Assembly: GCA_022559845.1 (NCBI GenBank)
Contig: CM040125.1
Location: 330,033,829 to 330,097,828 of the forward strand
Direction of reading: 5' to 3'
Length of the DNA: 64,000 nucleotides
From: Amorphophallus konjac
Taxonomy: Eukaryota; Streptophyta; Magnoliopsida; Alismatales; Araceae
Position numbers and translations under genes: made by a program. Shown here piece by piece: positions 44,629-55,909 of the stretch (positions are counted from its first letter, which is position 1; every line of letters begins with the position of its first letter). The notes below the pieces were generated by a model. It did not search any database. It saw only the letters and a program-made list of their open reading frames with translations, and was not told where the DNA came from.

Positions 44629-45565
44629 CATGGATCTGGAAGTGAGCGCGGGAATTTGATTATAGAAGATGTTTTTGGAGATTTCGAAGCTGCTACGAAC
44701 AAGGCTAAGCAAGAGAAGCTCACGAGAGGAACTTGGAGTTCATCTTCTTCCTGATGGCGATCTGCTGAAGACCTGAGGAGATCTAGGAGCAGTGATCCAT
44801 CGCAAGTTCATCTACATTTCAGAACAAGAAGATTAGCTGATCGTTGAAGCTTTTTCTCCCAGATTTCTGGATTCAAGCCTGAGATCCCGCCGCCTCACAG
44901 ATCTGAGATTATTCTTTCATTATTGAGTGATTTCGTTTATTGTTTGTCTTTTCAATTTGAACTCTATTACATTGTTTCTCCCTCGTACTGGTTTGAGTAG
45001 AGGGAAGGGTTTGATCCAACAGATTGTGCTTGGATCAAGGGTGTATGGGCATGGTTGCCTGCAAGCTGTTCGTCAGCGGTTTAGAGGAAGGAGTTCCTCG
45101 GTTAAGCCAAGTTGTAATGCTCAGCGTTGTTTGAGGAAGTAGTTCCTCAGTGAAGCTAAGCTGTGAAGCTCAACAGGGGTCCTCACTAGTTTTGTGAGGG
45201 GTGAACGTAGGTCTCCACAGGGAGACCAAACCACCATAAAAATCTGTGTTCCTATTGTGGTTTGCTATTCTCATATTATCCATCCATCGTTAGATTTTTG
45301 ATTAGGCACGATCTTCATATACTCTGTTTACTGAACTTCTAATTAGTATTCTAATCTATAAAGCGAGTGTGATCTTGCATTAATTTTTCAAAGGCTCAAC
45401 CTATTCACCCCTCCCCTCTAGTTTGACCTTCCACCTAATCCAACAACCCCAAGGTTAAACCATCAAGACTGAAGAATGAATTAAGGATCTTGATCTTTCG
45501 GGCCCGCGACCTATGTACTACACTAGCCTGTAATTTTTTCATTTTTATCTTTTTTTTCCGAAGAC

Positions 45566-48500
45566 TTAGGGGTAATACTTCTTCAGGTAAAGTCCATTCC
45601 AAGGGTGAGCCAGCTCTTCCCCTTCAGCATTAATTAATTTGTAGGCGTTACCAGGATAAACATCTTTTATAACATAGGACCCTTCCCAGTTCGGTTGAAG
45701 TTTTGAACAAGGTCCACCTGGTTTTACAAAGATTCTTTTAATTACCATCTCATCGATTTTGAATTTTCTCTCAATTACTTTCTTTTGGTAAAAAAGTTAA
45801 AGCCTATTTTAATAAACACGCGCATGCTCAGCGGCGGCCAAACGCTTCTCATCTAGGAGTTCCAATTGAGCAAGGAGAGATTCGCGACGCTCATCAATGG
45901 GGAGCTCCTTGTCCAATTGTACTCGTAGAGAAGGGATAAGAATCTCATAAGGGACTACCGTCTCCATTCCATAAGTAAGGGCAAAAGGGGTTTGCCCAGT
46001 AGGAGTGCGAATGGAAGTGCGATAGGCCCAAAGAGCTTTAACCAATTTTTCTGACCAATCCGTAAATTTATTAGCTTCACATGTTTTCTTGATAATTTTA
46101 ATCAGCGTTTTATTAGTTGCCTCTGCTTGACCATTGCCCTGCGGATAATAAGGAGATTAGTGATGCAATGCAATGTTATACCTGTTGCAGAGGTCCTGAA
46201 GTTCCTGATAGATGAATTGCGGTCCATTGTCGGTGACGATGGTACTTGGGATGTCGAATCTTGCGATGATGTTCTTCATTATAAACTTGCAAACGGTTGA
46301 CGCTTTTATTTCCGTGTATGCTTCCGCTTCCGCCCACTTGGTGAAGTACTCTGTGGCCGTGAGTATAAACGATTTTGGCTTCCTGAGGAGGTTCGAATCA
46401 CCAAGAGGTCCAATGATATTGAAAGCCCACATGGAGAAAGGCCATGGGGAGGACATAGGATGGAGTGAAGAAGTAGGATAGTGGACTTTTTCGGTGTGCA
46501 GTTGACACTTAACACACCTTCGAACATAAATGGAGCAATCCTCTTCTATAGTGGGCCAATAGAAGCCTAGCCTAAGGATTTTCTTAGCTAGCATCTGGCT
46601 ATTCACATGACCACCACATACTCCCGAATGCGCCTCTTCCACAACCTTCCAAGATTCAACATCGTCCAGGCACCTTAATAAAACTCCGGTGAGACCTCTT
46701 CTATAGAGCACACCTCCAACTAAAGTGTATCCCTGAGCAACTCTTCTAATGACTTTCTTCTCTTCGGCCGTGGCCTCCTCGGGATAGGATTGATCTTGGC
46801 AATACTTAGCAATTTCATAATACCACGGCTTTTCCTCATCGTCCAATTCTTCCTCTAAATCCATCAACATGATCTCCTTATTCTCAATGATTCCTCCTTG
46901 CTTAATCTTCTTAAGCACCTCCTCCTCAACACTAAGGAAAATTGGATCCTTGATAGCTGGAGTGAGACGCTTGTGAACAATAACGGAATGGAAATCTCTT
47001 TCGGGAAGGAAAACCAGAGAAGAAGCAAGTGAAGCAAGAGCGTCAGCTAGAATATTCTGATCGCGAGGAACATGGACGAAGATTAATTTGGTGAAAAGCT
47101 TGGCATAAGCAGAAGTTAGTTCCTAGTAGGGTTTGAGTTTAGGATTGAGCGTACGACACTTGGTGAGCACTTGCCAAAGAATAAGTTGACTATCACCTAC
47201 AATCCACAATTGGGTAACACCGAATTGATGAGCGGCCTCCAGTCTGGCCAGAAGAGCCTCGTACTCAGCTATATTATTTGTAACTAGAAATGCAAGCTGA
47301 GAGGCAAGTGGAATAGTGATACCCTCTGGTGATAGAAGAACAATGCCAATCCCTTTCCCTTTTGAATTCAAAGCTCCATCAAAATGTAACGTCCACATTG
47401 AATCGGGCTGATTGACGGACATTAGTTCCTCATCTGGAAACTCTGAGTGAACTGGGTCAAATCTAGGGAGAGGGTGAAGAGTGAGATGTTCCGCTATGGC
47501 ATAGCCTTTAATCACTTTTTGCTAAATGTAGATGATGTCGAACTGAGAAAGGAAGCTTTGCCATCGCGCTAATCGGTCGGTGAGGACGGATTTTTAAAGA
47601 AAGAACTTGATTGGATTCATACGAGTGATGAGATGAAGCTCGTGAGCTAAGAAATAATGCTTAAATTTTTGAACTACCTAGACTAAAGTAGCACAAGTCT
47701 TCTCCATGGCTGAGTATCTCTGCTCACAGGGGTTGAGAAGCTTGGACAAGTAGTAGGCTGCCCTTTCCTTTCCTTCTTCATCCACTTGGGCTAGGACAAC
47801 ACCTACAGAGTCATCCAAAATAGAAATGTAAAGAACAAGTGGTTTTCCTAGAACTAGTGGCCTTAGGACAGAAGAATTTGAGAGATAATCCTTCAATCCG
47901 TCAAAGGCTGCCTGACACTTGTCATCCCAAATAAATTTGACTCCCGTCTTAGTAAGCTCGTAGAACGGCCTACATCTTTGTGAGTGTTGGGAGACAAATC
48001 GGTGAATAAACTGCAACCTCCCAATCAATCCTCAGACTTCCTTCAAATTCCTGGGAGGAGGCATATCTCTTATTGCCTTTGCCTTGTTGGGATCGATCTC
48101 AATACCCCTTTTACTGACCATGAATCCAAGCAACTTTCCTGATGAAACACCAAATAAGCACTTCTTGGGATTCATCTTGAGCTTGTATTAGCGCGACCTC
48201 TGCAAGACTTTGGCAAGAACCCCGGGATGCTCAATCCTTGTCTTCGATTTTACTACCAGGTCATCCACATACACCTCTATATAAATGTGGATCATATCAT
48301 GAAAAATTACCATCATAGCCCTTTGATAGGTGGCTCCAGCATTCTTAAGTACGAAGGGCATGACCACAAAACAATAAGTCCCCCACGGTGTAGTGAACGA
48401 TGTCTTTTCTTGATCTTCTTCAGCCAAATGAATCTGATTATAACCTGAAAAGCCATCCATAAAGGAGAGAGTCTCATACCCTGCCGTATTGTCAATCAAA

Positions 48501-49591
48501 ACATCAATATGAGGGAGGGGGGAGTCGTCTTTAGGACACGCGCGATTGAGGTCCCGAAAGTCTATGCAAATCCTGACCTTTCCGTCTTTCTTCATGACTG
48601 GGACAATGTTAGCCACCTAGTTAGGATAGAGGACGACTCTAACGAATCTAGCTTTATGGAGCTTATCGACCTCTTCTTTCATTTTCAATGCCATATTAGG
48701 GTGGAAACGTCTCAACCGCTGTTTGACCGGGACGGACCCTGGCTTAAGTGTAAGTCGATGTTCAACGAGCGTAGGGTCTAGTCCAGGCATATCTTCATAA
48801 CTCCACACGAACATGTCCTTGTATTCTTGAAGAACCAAAATAAGCGCCTCTTCTTCAGAGGGTGGCAAATTCTTGCTAATGAGTACAATCCTAGGGTCTT
48901 CCTCAGTACCCAGATTTATTTCTTTGGTAGGCTCTTCTAATGAGGCTGATGGTTCATCAAACCTTCTGATACCACTGGCAAAAGCATCAGCCTCGTCCTC
49001 ATATTCTTCGTACTCTTCATCCCCCTCTTCAATAGGGTCTTCATCATTCATTATCTCATAAACACCAAAACCCTCATTAAAAGCACAAGTACCTTCATAT
49101 TCTATTTCTGGTAGGATAATCAGATTCTCCAGAAATTCAGGAAGAGCTAAGCATGCCTGGCACCTTCTAGCTAAATCGAGCAAGAATCTACGGGGAATCT
49201 GCCTACCCTTGGATTTTTTATGTGAAGCTACCCCAAAAGTCTTATTAGAAGAAGGGGGAGAGGAACAGGATGGGAAACTGGATGAACTACCCCGACCTAA
49301 ATGAGGTGGAGGGGAAGAAGATGAAGATGCAATGGATACAAGAGGGGATACAGGGGGAGCCTCCTCGTCGGAGGAGAAAAGAAGGTCAACTAATGAACCT
49401 TGAAAGAGCGGCCCTTGGATCGGGGCACGCTCCGAAGCAAGATAGGAGGTCTCCTCAACAAAGATGGAAGATTGGAGAGTTGGAATTTTGGCATTTTTTT
49501 TGATCTTCAATAATAAAGCAATGAGAGGAAGGAACAAGAGGTGGTGTTGAGATTGACAGGTTTGAAAAAGATTGGATGAGTGATTGCCCAC
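45566..49591 (-). pseudogene. pol: Tat-D pol: reverse transcriptase, two RNase H domains, integrase
   Basis: After an acidic linker (49591-48950) the RT begins near 48900; its core has the YVDD motif at 48260-48271. A gypsy-type RNase H follows (48028-47678), then an archaeal-type RNase H (47515-47123) with FDGALN, NIAEYEALL and VGDSQLI, the mark of the Tat lineage, then the integrase with HHCC zinc finger, TDNGPQF and GQAEATNKTL, and a C-terminus ending PWNGLYLKKYYP at 45569. One frame runs through with stops near 48617, 48188, 48033, 47678, 47600, 47530, 47123, 46157 and 45809. The first catalytic Asp of integrase is Asn (46418-46420). Confidence 0.94.
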
Positions 49592-49940
49592 GCGGGGGCG
49601 TGATGGAGAGTTTAGAGAATTGCTCGAGGAGCAAGGGAGGAATTGGAGGAGAAACTTGAAGTGAATTTGGAGAAAAGGTTATCAAGATCGCGGGCGGTCT
49701 ATGGATACTTAGACAAAACATTTTATCAAGCAAATGGACAATAATTATTGGATGGATGGATTTAAGAGAGAAAAGGCCGGCCCACAGCCTATCCACATCG
49801 AAGCCTTCTTCACATGGCACATCCGGCTGCCCAGTATCTGTGTAGTTGCTTAATAGCTACCTCTTGTCAGTGATTACTGCTGGCTTTTCAATCAGTTCAT
49901 GAATCAATGACGGCCATTCCGGATCAGTCGGCATAAATAG
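49592..49940 (-). other. Tat-D linker between G-patch-like segment and RT
   Basis: Low-similarity sequence that stays open in one minus-strand frame from 49820 to 49455. The frame changes between this linker and the RT part. In the related Ogre elements an intron lies between protease and RT; an intron here is possible but I cannot define splice sites. Confidence 0.45.
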
Positions 49941-50567
49941 TCAACTCAGGGCAATGGTAATGTCGTTCATGTCGAACCATCTGTACCAGTCACATTCGGG
50001 GTCATCCATCTTTCTTCTTTTATCTGGCCGTAAGGACTCCAAGGCCTTGTATGTAGCCAATGGGGCTATGTGGCGAGCAAATTGCCGTGCATGTACATCT
50101 TGACAGTCCAGCATGAAAGTAACTAGCGTGGTTTGCTCATGATTATGAGTGCCCCCTTTCACAAAGTGTGTTTGTAGGGTCCATGTAAGGGGCTGCTGGT
50201 CTGTTTTAAGAGTGGAAGTCATGACGGCCCATGGCCCATGTTCTTCTTTGCTTGGCCCTTTATACCCTAGGCCACCCCAGGGAATCATCTTCTGGTGCCT
50301 GACAGGTTTGACTCTACCTTGGATATTAATGCCCAGGCCTTTATTAGTCTTATACCCCATTTTCATTAAAATGTTCCATCCAGGTGTGTTTATCAAACCC
50401 TTTTTTATTCTTGCCTTTGGATGGCTGTGGTGACATTTACGTAGTAGGAGGGGTTGAAGTAGACGGCCTTGCCAAATCTTGCCGCAGATCGGCAACATCC
50501 AAGACCGACAATATGGGCCTATTAGCCGGCCACATTGAAGGAACTGAGGTAGCAGATTGTATGGCGT
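49941..50567 (-). pseudogene. Tat-D G-patch-like segment
   Basis: Between protease and RT this frame carries GWNILMKMGYKTNKGLG, a G-patch-like motif usual at this place in Tat elements, and continues through WTLQTHFVKGG to a stop at 49941. The segment was joined to the protease (61532 and above) before LARD-E was inserted. G-patches bind RNA or partner helicases in other proteins; the role in Tat elements is not known. Confidence 0.75.
50563..50567. other. Target site duplication of LARD-E, left copy (GGCGT)
   Basis: GGCGT at 50563-50567 faces GTCGT at 61527-61531; four of five bases agree, so one copy has mutated. The protein frame of Tat-D runs across the junction. Confidence 0.75.
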
Positions 50568-50769
50568 TGTAGACACGCCAAAATTGACTTTACTATGAGT
50601 ACATCTTATATTACTTTGTAATACCCCAATTTGACCCTCAAATTAACTTTGTTTGTGTGGTTTTTCTCACTTTTCTTGGATTTCTCCCTTTTTTCTTAAT
50701 TTTCTTATTTTTCCCTATTTTTCTGAATTTTTTGGGTATTTTCTCTATTTTTATGAATTTTTCAGAATT

Positions 50770-51470
50770 AACGACTTGACGTGGGGCGTCTTTTAAATAA
50801 CGGCTTAGCCTTGGGCGTTTCTTAAAAAATTGACGCCACTTCCATTAGGCGTCAATTCCTTTCATTTTCCCATTTTTCTGGATTTTTCTGAGAATTTTTT
50901 GGTATTTTTTTATGAATTAACGACTTAACAAGAGACGTTATTTTGATTTTAAATGAAATAAAAATTAAAAAAAATGAATTAACGACATATGCAAGGGTGT
51001 CATTTTCAATTTGAATATTTTAATATTATTTTTGAACCCTCTTCCAGAGGTGATTTGGTAGCCTTCCGGGTGTCAAAAAAATACGAAAAAATAGTAATTG
51101 GAATAAGCACAGTGAGATGCACCTCCACCTAAAAAATAGGAAAATAATATTGAGAAATGAAAAAATGACCCTATTTTGAATATTTTGAATTAACGACCTT
51201 GAATCGGACGTCAATTAAATTGACGCCCGAGACCCCGGTCGTCCATTCTTTTTTGGCTATTTATCATCTTGATTAACGTCCCTGTGCAAGGCGTCTTTTT
51301 CAATTAACGCCCGTGTCGATCGTCATTTTCATTGCTATATTTTGAGAGTTCGGGTCCGACCGAAATTCGTGTTAAATTATAAATAACGTCCCTTTTCGCG
51401 TCGTCAATTCTTAAATTGACGTTTCCTCCGCGGGCGTCATTTTAAGAAACGACCATCTCCAGGTCGTCAA
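50770..51470. repeat. Array of ACGMC...GKCGT mini inverted repeats in LARD-E 5' LTR
   Basis: About 12 units such as GACGCCACTTCCATTAGGCGTC near 50831 and ACGACCATCTCCAGGTCGT near 51450. Flanks are AATT-rich. The form equals that in the TRG LTRs, although the surrounding sequence is unrelated. Confidence 0.85.
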
Positions 51471-51644
51471 TTTGTATTGAATTCCGAATTTTCCCAGAAT
51501 CGCCTTCTTTCCTCGTTTTGAGCCCCTTTTCACTTCGGAAAGGACCCCAATGGCTTTCCATGACTGGAGGAACTCCTTCCAATGTTTATCTCTTGCTAAA
51601 ATCGGGCTATCCTAATTGTATTGGGATATAACTTCAATCTGCCC

Positions 51645-51653
51645 TATAAATAG
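51645..51653 (+). promoter_or_regulatory. TATA box of LARD-E 5' LTR
   Basis: TATAAATAG followed by a GC-rich GAGCCCCCGCGG. The 3' LTR lacks both through a 21-bp deletion at 60784/60785. Confidence 0.85.
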
Positions 51654-52405
51654 AGCCCCCGCGGCTCTGTCGAAAGAGGAGGAGATTTCTTTTTTTTACA
51701 GGGAGACGCTGCCCGAACGTCGGCTTAAGGAGAAGTTTCTTTGCATCTAAAGCTTTATCGTTCGGAGGCTTCTCTCGACTGAAGATCTAAAGCCATCAAC
51801 AGAGAAAACCCCCCAGGATTTCCTTACTCCTCCTAGTTTCTCTTTTATATATTTTTTCTTCCTTTTAACTACATTAGTAGCATGCACACATCTCATATAT
51901 TCATCTCTACTTTCTCAACCACGTTTGAGAACCTCCTCATAGTGCAACACTTTGCACTCACATTTACATATCATTCTTCATATCTCCGACCCTTTGCATA
52001 GGGGTTTAAAGGCCAACACCCAATAAGGTGTATTCTTATACATGATTTTCATGCTCATCTTTATTATGAATTTGATGCTACACTCACCTTGGTTCTAATT
52101 CCTATTTTTATTGGTTGTTGTCTTTGATCTTTGCAAGGGTAATCAACAAGAAGAACTCTCTTCATCGGCCGGCCAATCGGAAGAGAAAGGTGCACTCACA
52201 ATCTCCCCGCATTTGTGATATTTATATTCGTGATCCCTCCCTTGATTATTATTGTTTATATCCTTTGAGGCCCTCGCGTCTCTGGTGATCACACCCCATA
52301 TAGCACCACGTGCTCCCTTTTCCACCTTCTTTTCTCTCCACGTATATTTCACCATATTCCTTCTTTTTTCTTTTATTTTCTTAAGTGGATTTTCCATAAT
52401 CTACA

Positions 52406-53471
52406 AATTGTCGATCACGGTGGGACCACTTTTATTTTTCTTTTGATTACCCTTTCCCCTTGGGCACCCACGTGTGCCATCTCCCCTTTGGCACCCACGG
52501 TGTACCTCCCTTTGTGCTCCACGTAGCACTTCCCCTATGTGATTGGTTAGTTTGATAGATTTTTAGAAATTCCATTTATCCACCTCTTAAAAAAAAATTG
52601 ATGAGCATGTTATATCCCATTTCATGTTGCTGATTGCCATGATTCCCATATTGTGATTGTGAGCGTTTTACTGTCGGTATTTTTCACTGGTTGAGCTCTG
52701 TGGCCGTTGAAGTATTGAAAGAATTAACGCCCCTCACAGAGACGTCTTTTGTCATAGTAACGCCTTACATCAAGGCATCATTTTCTTCTGACGCCCCTGT
52801 CAGAGGCATCTTTCACTAGTGCGGTGCCTCACGGGAAGGCGTCTTTTTATTATCGTGTTGATTATTACTATTTGACGCCCCTGTTCACGGGCGTCCTTTC
52901 TTGATATAGCGCCTTACTGGAAGGCGTTATTTTGATTTTCATTGATTATTCATCTGGATTACTGATAATTGACGCCCCAACGCCCGGGCGTCCATTTTAT
53001 ATAAAGCGCCTCACCCTAAGGCGCTATTTTCCTCTGTTTGCACTTTTCGCAGTGACTAGCGACTGACGCTCAGACGCCACTTCTTGATATAGCAACCTTT
53101 CCCAGGTCGTCATTTTGTTTTATGTTGTTACCTGCTTGATACTGCCTGCTGCATTCATCCATTTGCATTGGTTTGGGAGACCTCCTCTCCCCACATTGGT
53201 AGGAGATTTTACACCCCTCTTGGTGAAGAAAGGACCCTCCATTGAGCATTCCGTCTCTTTGGATTGGAAATTCCTAAACCAGGCCTCCGCAAGTCCCTAC
53301 ACCCGTGGATTCCCTCACGGACGCTGGGCAGGTTGTACCTTTGAAGTCCCGGGTTTAGTTGGCCTATGCACGGTGAGAGAGTGTTCCTAGTTGGCATCGA
53401 AGTGAACTTATATTGAAACTAGGTCCCTCCCTTGTGTGAATCACTCCAAAGTTTGTTAAAAATCACTTTAA
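52406..53471 (+). other. LARD-E leader with inverted-repeat array
   Basis: Non-coding. Between 52722 and 53110 there are about 10 more ACGCC/GGCGT inverted repeats, for example GACGCCCCTGTTCACGGGCG near 52872 and GCGCCTTACTGGAAGGCG near 52910. At 52460-52530 short near-repeats of CACCCACGTGTGCC occur. The rest shows nothing I can name. Confidence 0.75.
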
Positions 53472-53720
53472 CTCACCAAGGTTCAAATAAAAGAAATCAA
53501 AGGTAACCATCCCAACTTGTTTGCTATCTCTGTGAGCTGTTGCACATTGAATTGTTTGGATTACCTTGATAAGAAAGTCAACATATTTAATTCAATTAAT
53601 GTTCATGAGGGTGATCAACCTAGCACATCTTATTCCCCTCAATTTCAACATATTCATCACAACTCTCACCATAATCTTTTAAAGGGACCACGCCCTCACT
53701 TTCACGGTTTTGCCCCACCC

Positions 53721-54968
53721 ATGGGCAATATCCAATCTCATGGTCCCCCGATTCAATCGCGAGCCACTACTCCTACGGGACCGTCTCCTCCCGACGATGA
53801 GAAGGTCTCCCAGATCTTGCATGCATTAGATCATCTCACCCCTCAACAAATCCAAGCCCTTAAGGACGTTGTTGAGGGTGCATCTCATTCCTCCCATCCT
53901 CCTTCAAATCCTATGCGGGTGGCCCATCACCCACTTCCCTCTTCTATTCACATTCCTACTCGGGTAGCCCATCACCCATCTCCTCATATTCACACTTCTC
54001 CTCGGGTGGTCCAATACCCGCCTCCTTCTATTCCTCCTCCACCACGGCCCCAAGGCCCATTTATTCCTTGCAACCCGGCCCATCCGGGTTCTTCTATGGG
54101 TCATCCCATTAATCCCCTTTCACGGCCTTTTTATGTGGCCCCTCCTTCAAGGCCCTGCCAACCCTCTATTGCTCAAGTCACACCCCTCCAGCAAACGCTT
54201 CTCGACAATGTCACTTCGTTGGAGGAACAATTAAAGAGGGTTACGAGCCCACGGCCCGCTCCTTCTACTCCAGTCAATCCCCTTCACGCCGCTCTGAATG
54301 ACATTACAAAGATGGAGAAAGATTGGAAGGATAGAAGAGACGGCTACGGCGTCAACAGTTCAAGCGAGCAAGAGCCGGCAGATTTCAACGTTCAAGTGGA
54401 CGTTGTCCATCCTCCACCCATTCACCCCGTTCATTCATATGGCACTCCGCCTCTGCCTACGCATTCACACTTGCATTCACCACATACACAATACCATTAC
54501 ATTCCACCGCCCACATACATGCCTTCACTACGGTGTCCACTTGAACCTGCTAATGAAGAACCGGCGATTGAAGAATTTGAGGCGGCATACGATGAAGCTC
54601 TGCAGGCATCCCTTCCGAGTTTCCTTCACCGTCCCCTTCCTCCACTGCCAGAAGACCCCTATGCTCAGGACTATGCCACAGTCCCCGATCCAATCCCCAT
54701 TTATGAGACCTCTTGCTGTTACGATGATGGGTCGATATTCCAATCACTCATACCGCCGCATCATGAGTCTCATCCTATACATGACACCTCTCGCCCCATC
54801 CGGCATTTTCAACGCACTAAACCTTCACCCTCCCGTAACCACACCAATAGCCTCCATTCCATCAGGCCTCCGCCGAGCCTCCATCACCCTCCACTACGCC
54901 GGCCTCTGCCTAGCCTTCTATTACACCTCTCTTTGTTCGCCACCTCATCCCGTCCACTATGCCTATAA
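53721..54968 (+). CDS. Unidentified Pro/His-rich protein of LARD-E
   Basis: I do not recognise this protein. The frame is open from 53472 and the first ATG in it is at 53721, giving about 415 residues to the stop at 54966. It is rich in Pro, His and Ser. A region near LHALDHLTPQQIQALKDVV may be helical; repeats of RVAHHP occur in residues 60-110. A short acidic part (EEPAIEEFEAAYDEALQ) lies in the second half. No zinc knuckle, protease motif or membrane segment is visible. In place it corresponds to gag of other elements, so a diverged gag-like role is possible but not shown. The length of the open frame in Pro-rich sequence could also be compositional. Confidence 0.4.
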   Translation: MGNIQSHGPPIQSRATTPTGPSPPDDEKVSQILHALDHLTPQQIQALKDVVEGASHSSHPPSNPMRVAHHPLPSSIHIPTRVAHHPSPHIHTSPRVVQYPPPSIPPPPRPQGPFIPCNPAHPGSSMGHPINPLSRPFYVAPPSRPCQPSIAQVTPLQQTLLDNVTSLEEQLKRVTSPRPAPSTPVNPLHAALNDITKMEKDWKDRRDGYGVNSSSEQEPADFNVQVDVVHPPPIHPVHSYGTPPLPTHSHLHSPHTQYHYIPPPTYMPSLRCPLEPANEEPAIEEFEAAYDEALQASLPSFLHRPLPPLPEDPYAQDYATVPDPIPIYETSCCYDDGSIFQSLIPPHHESHPIHDTSRPIRHFQRTKPSPSRNHTNSLHSIRPPPSLHHPPLRRPLPSLLLHLSLFATSSRPLCL

Positions 54969-55909
54969 CCCCTACTCCGCTATTTAACCCTTCACCCTTA
55001 CCCGTGGCTAGTCCTGAGCAAGGTCCCACCCTTTTTGCACTCGAGCCAACCCCGACTGCTTCCAAGCAAAGGGAGAAGCTCGATGTGTTTAACCTTCGCT
55101 TCCACTCACCCTTTCTCCAACACCTTCCATTATACCTCACCATCCATGGAGCCTCCGCCTCCGCTTCACCCCGCTTTACTACTCGGAACGCGCGTCCTTC
55201 TGTAAGTACTTGTGCTAAGATGATCAAGAGCTGAAAAAGAAAGATTTGGCCACGGCCGTGCTATTCAAGATGCAAGAGTTTATATGCCGGATGCCGATCC
55301 GGGTTGTTGTGCCAAGCATGGTCGAAGAGGCCAAGTCCCTGCCACTGCTCACTAAGAAAGAATGTCAAACCTTGATGCCATGTAAGTTTGTGCCCAAGGG
55401 CCGGGCAGGGCACCCCTTGTTCTAACTTTCAAATCTTGAACCCATTATTCCATACAAGGGGCGAATGACCATTTTGCTCAACACTCTCTATACGCCACAA
55501 CCCCTGGGCAACATGACGCTTCCTATCCCAACTTTCCAACTCTCTCACACTATTGTTTTTCACTCTCCAAGGGAGTGGTCTTTCATTGTTGAAGCTTCAT
55601 CATGGGTTCTTGCTTTATCCATTGGGCCGATTGGCTATACACTTTCACTGCCATGGAGGGGCGATTATCTTGATGCCAAAGGGCTTTCCACTATTCTACC
55701 CACCTTCCATTCAACGCCATCCACATTCTTGTCTATCACATTTTCTTCATGGGCCACTCCAGGGGTAAGGAGGAGGATCTCATCCTCTCGCCCTTCATGT
55801 TCTTCATATTCTTTGCATCTCATGCATTCTGTTGCATCCATGTATTCATCGCATCCATTCAATTACATCCACATGCACTTCTTCTTTCTCGGGTTTCCAA
55901 ACCCGTATC
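54969..55909 (+). other. LARD-E interior without recognisable genes
   Basis: Several short open frames overlap here, none with a family signature. CT-rich composition makes stop codons rare on the plus strand. Nothing else is visible. Confidence 0.6.

Larger units (their letters stand above)
33078..45445 (+). mobile_element. Sire-C: copia Sirevirus-like element with env-like ORF (5' LTR truncated by Sire-A)
   Basis: It comprises 583 bp of 5' LTR, primer site (33663-33674), gag-pol in one frame (33721-39318), a 2 kb spacer, an env-like region (41310-43662), polypurine tract (43905-43917) and a complete 1527-bp 3' LTR. The 583 bp shared by the two LTRs differ at about 29 positions (5%), the largest LTR divergence among the copia elements here. 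It lies in the 3' region of Tat-D; the first 944 bp of its 5' LTR should be left of the window. Confidence 0.93.
43919..45445 (+). repeat. Sire-C 3' LTR (1527 bp)
   Basis: It starts TGTTGTGCCCC and ends CTAATCCAACA. It contains 12 GCGTCRACGC-like sites (44046-44452), a TATA-like GTATATATTA (44619-44628), small hairpins such as GAGGAA/TTCCTC and the conserved stem-loop pair. The flanking pentamer ACCCC (45446-45450) should be duplicated left of the window. Confidence 0.95.
45446..50567 (-). mobile_element. Tat-D gypsy retrotransposon, pol part
   Basis: This is the distal part of a minus-strand Ty3/gypsy element of the Tat lineage: G-patch-like segment, linker, RT, RNase H, archaeal-type RNase H, integrase. 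It is bounded at 45446 by the Sire-C LTR and at 50567 by LARD-E. The first 120 bp (45446-45565) are non-coding sequence after the pol stop. The 3' LTR must lie left of the window. Confidence 0.93.
50568..52405 (+). repeat. LARD-E 5' LTR (1838 bp)
   Basis: It begins TGTAGACACGCC and ends AATCTACA. It contains about 12 ACGMC/GKCGT inverted repeats (50770-51470) and the TATA box at 51645-51653. Confidence 0.94.
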
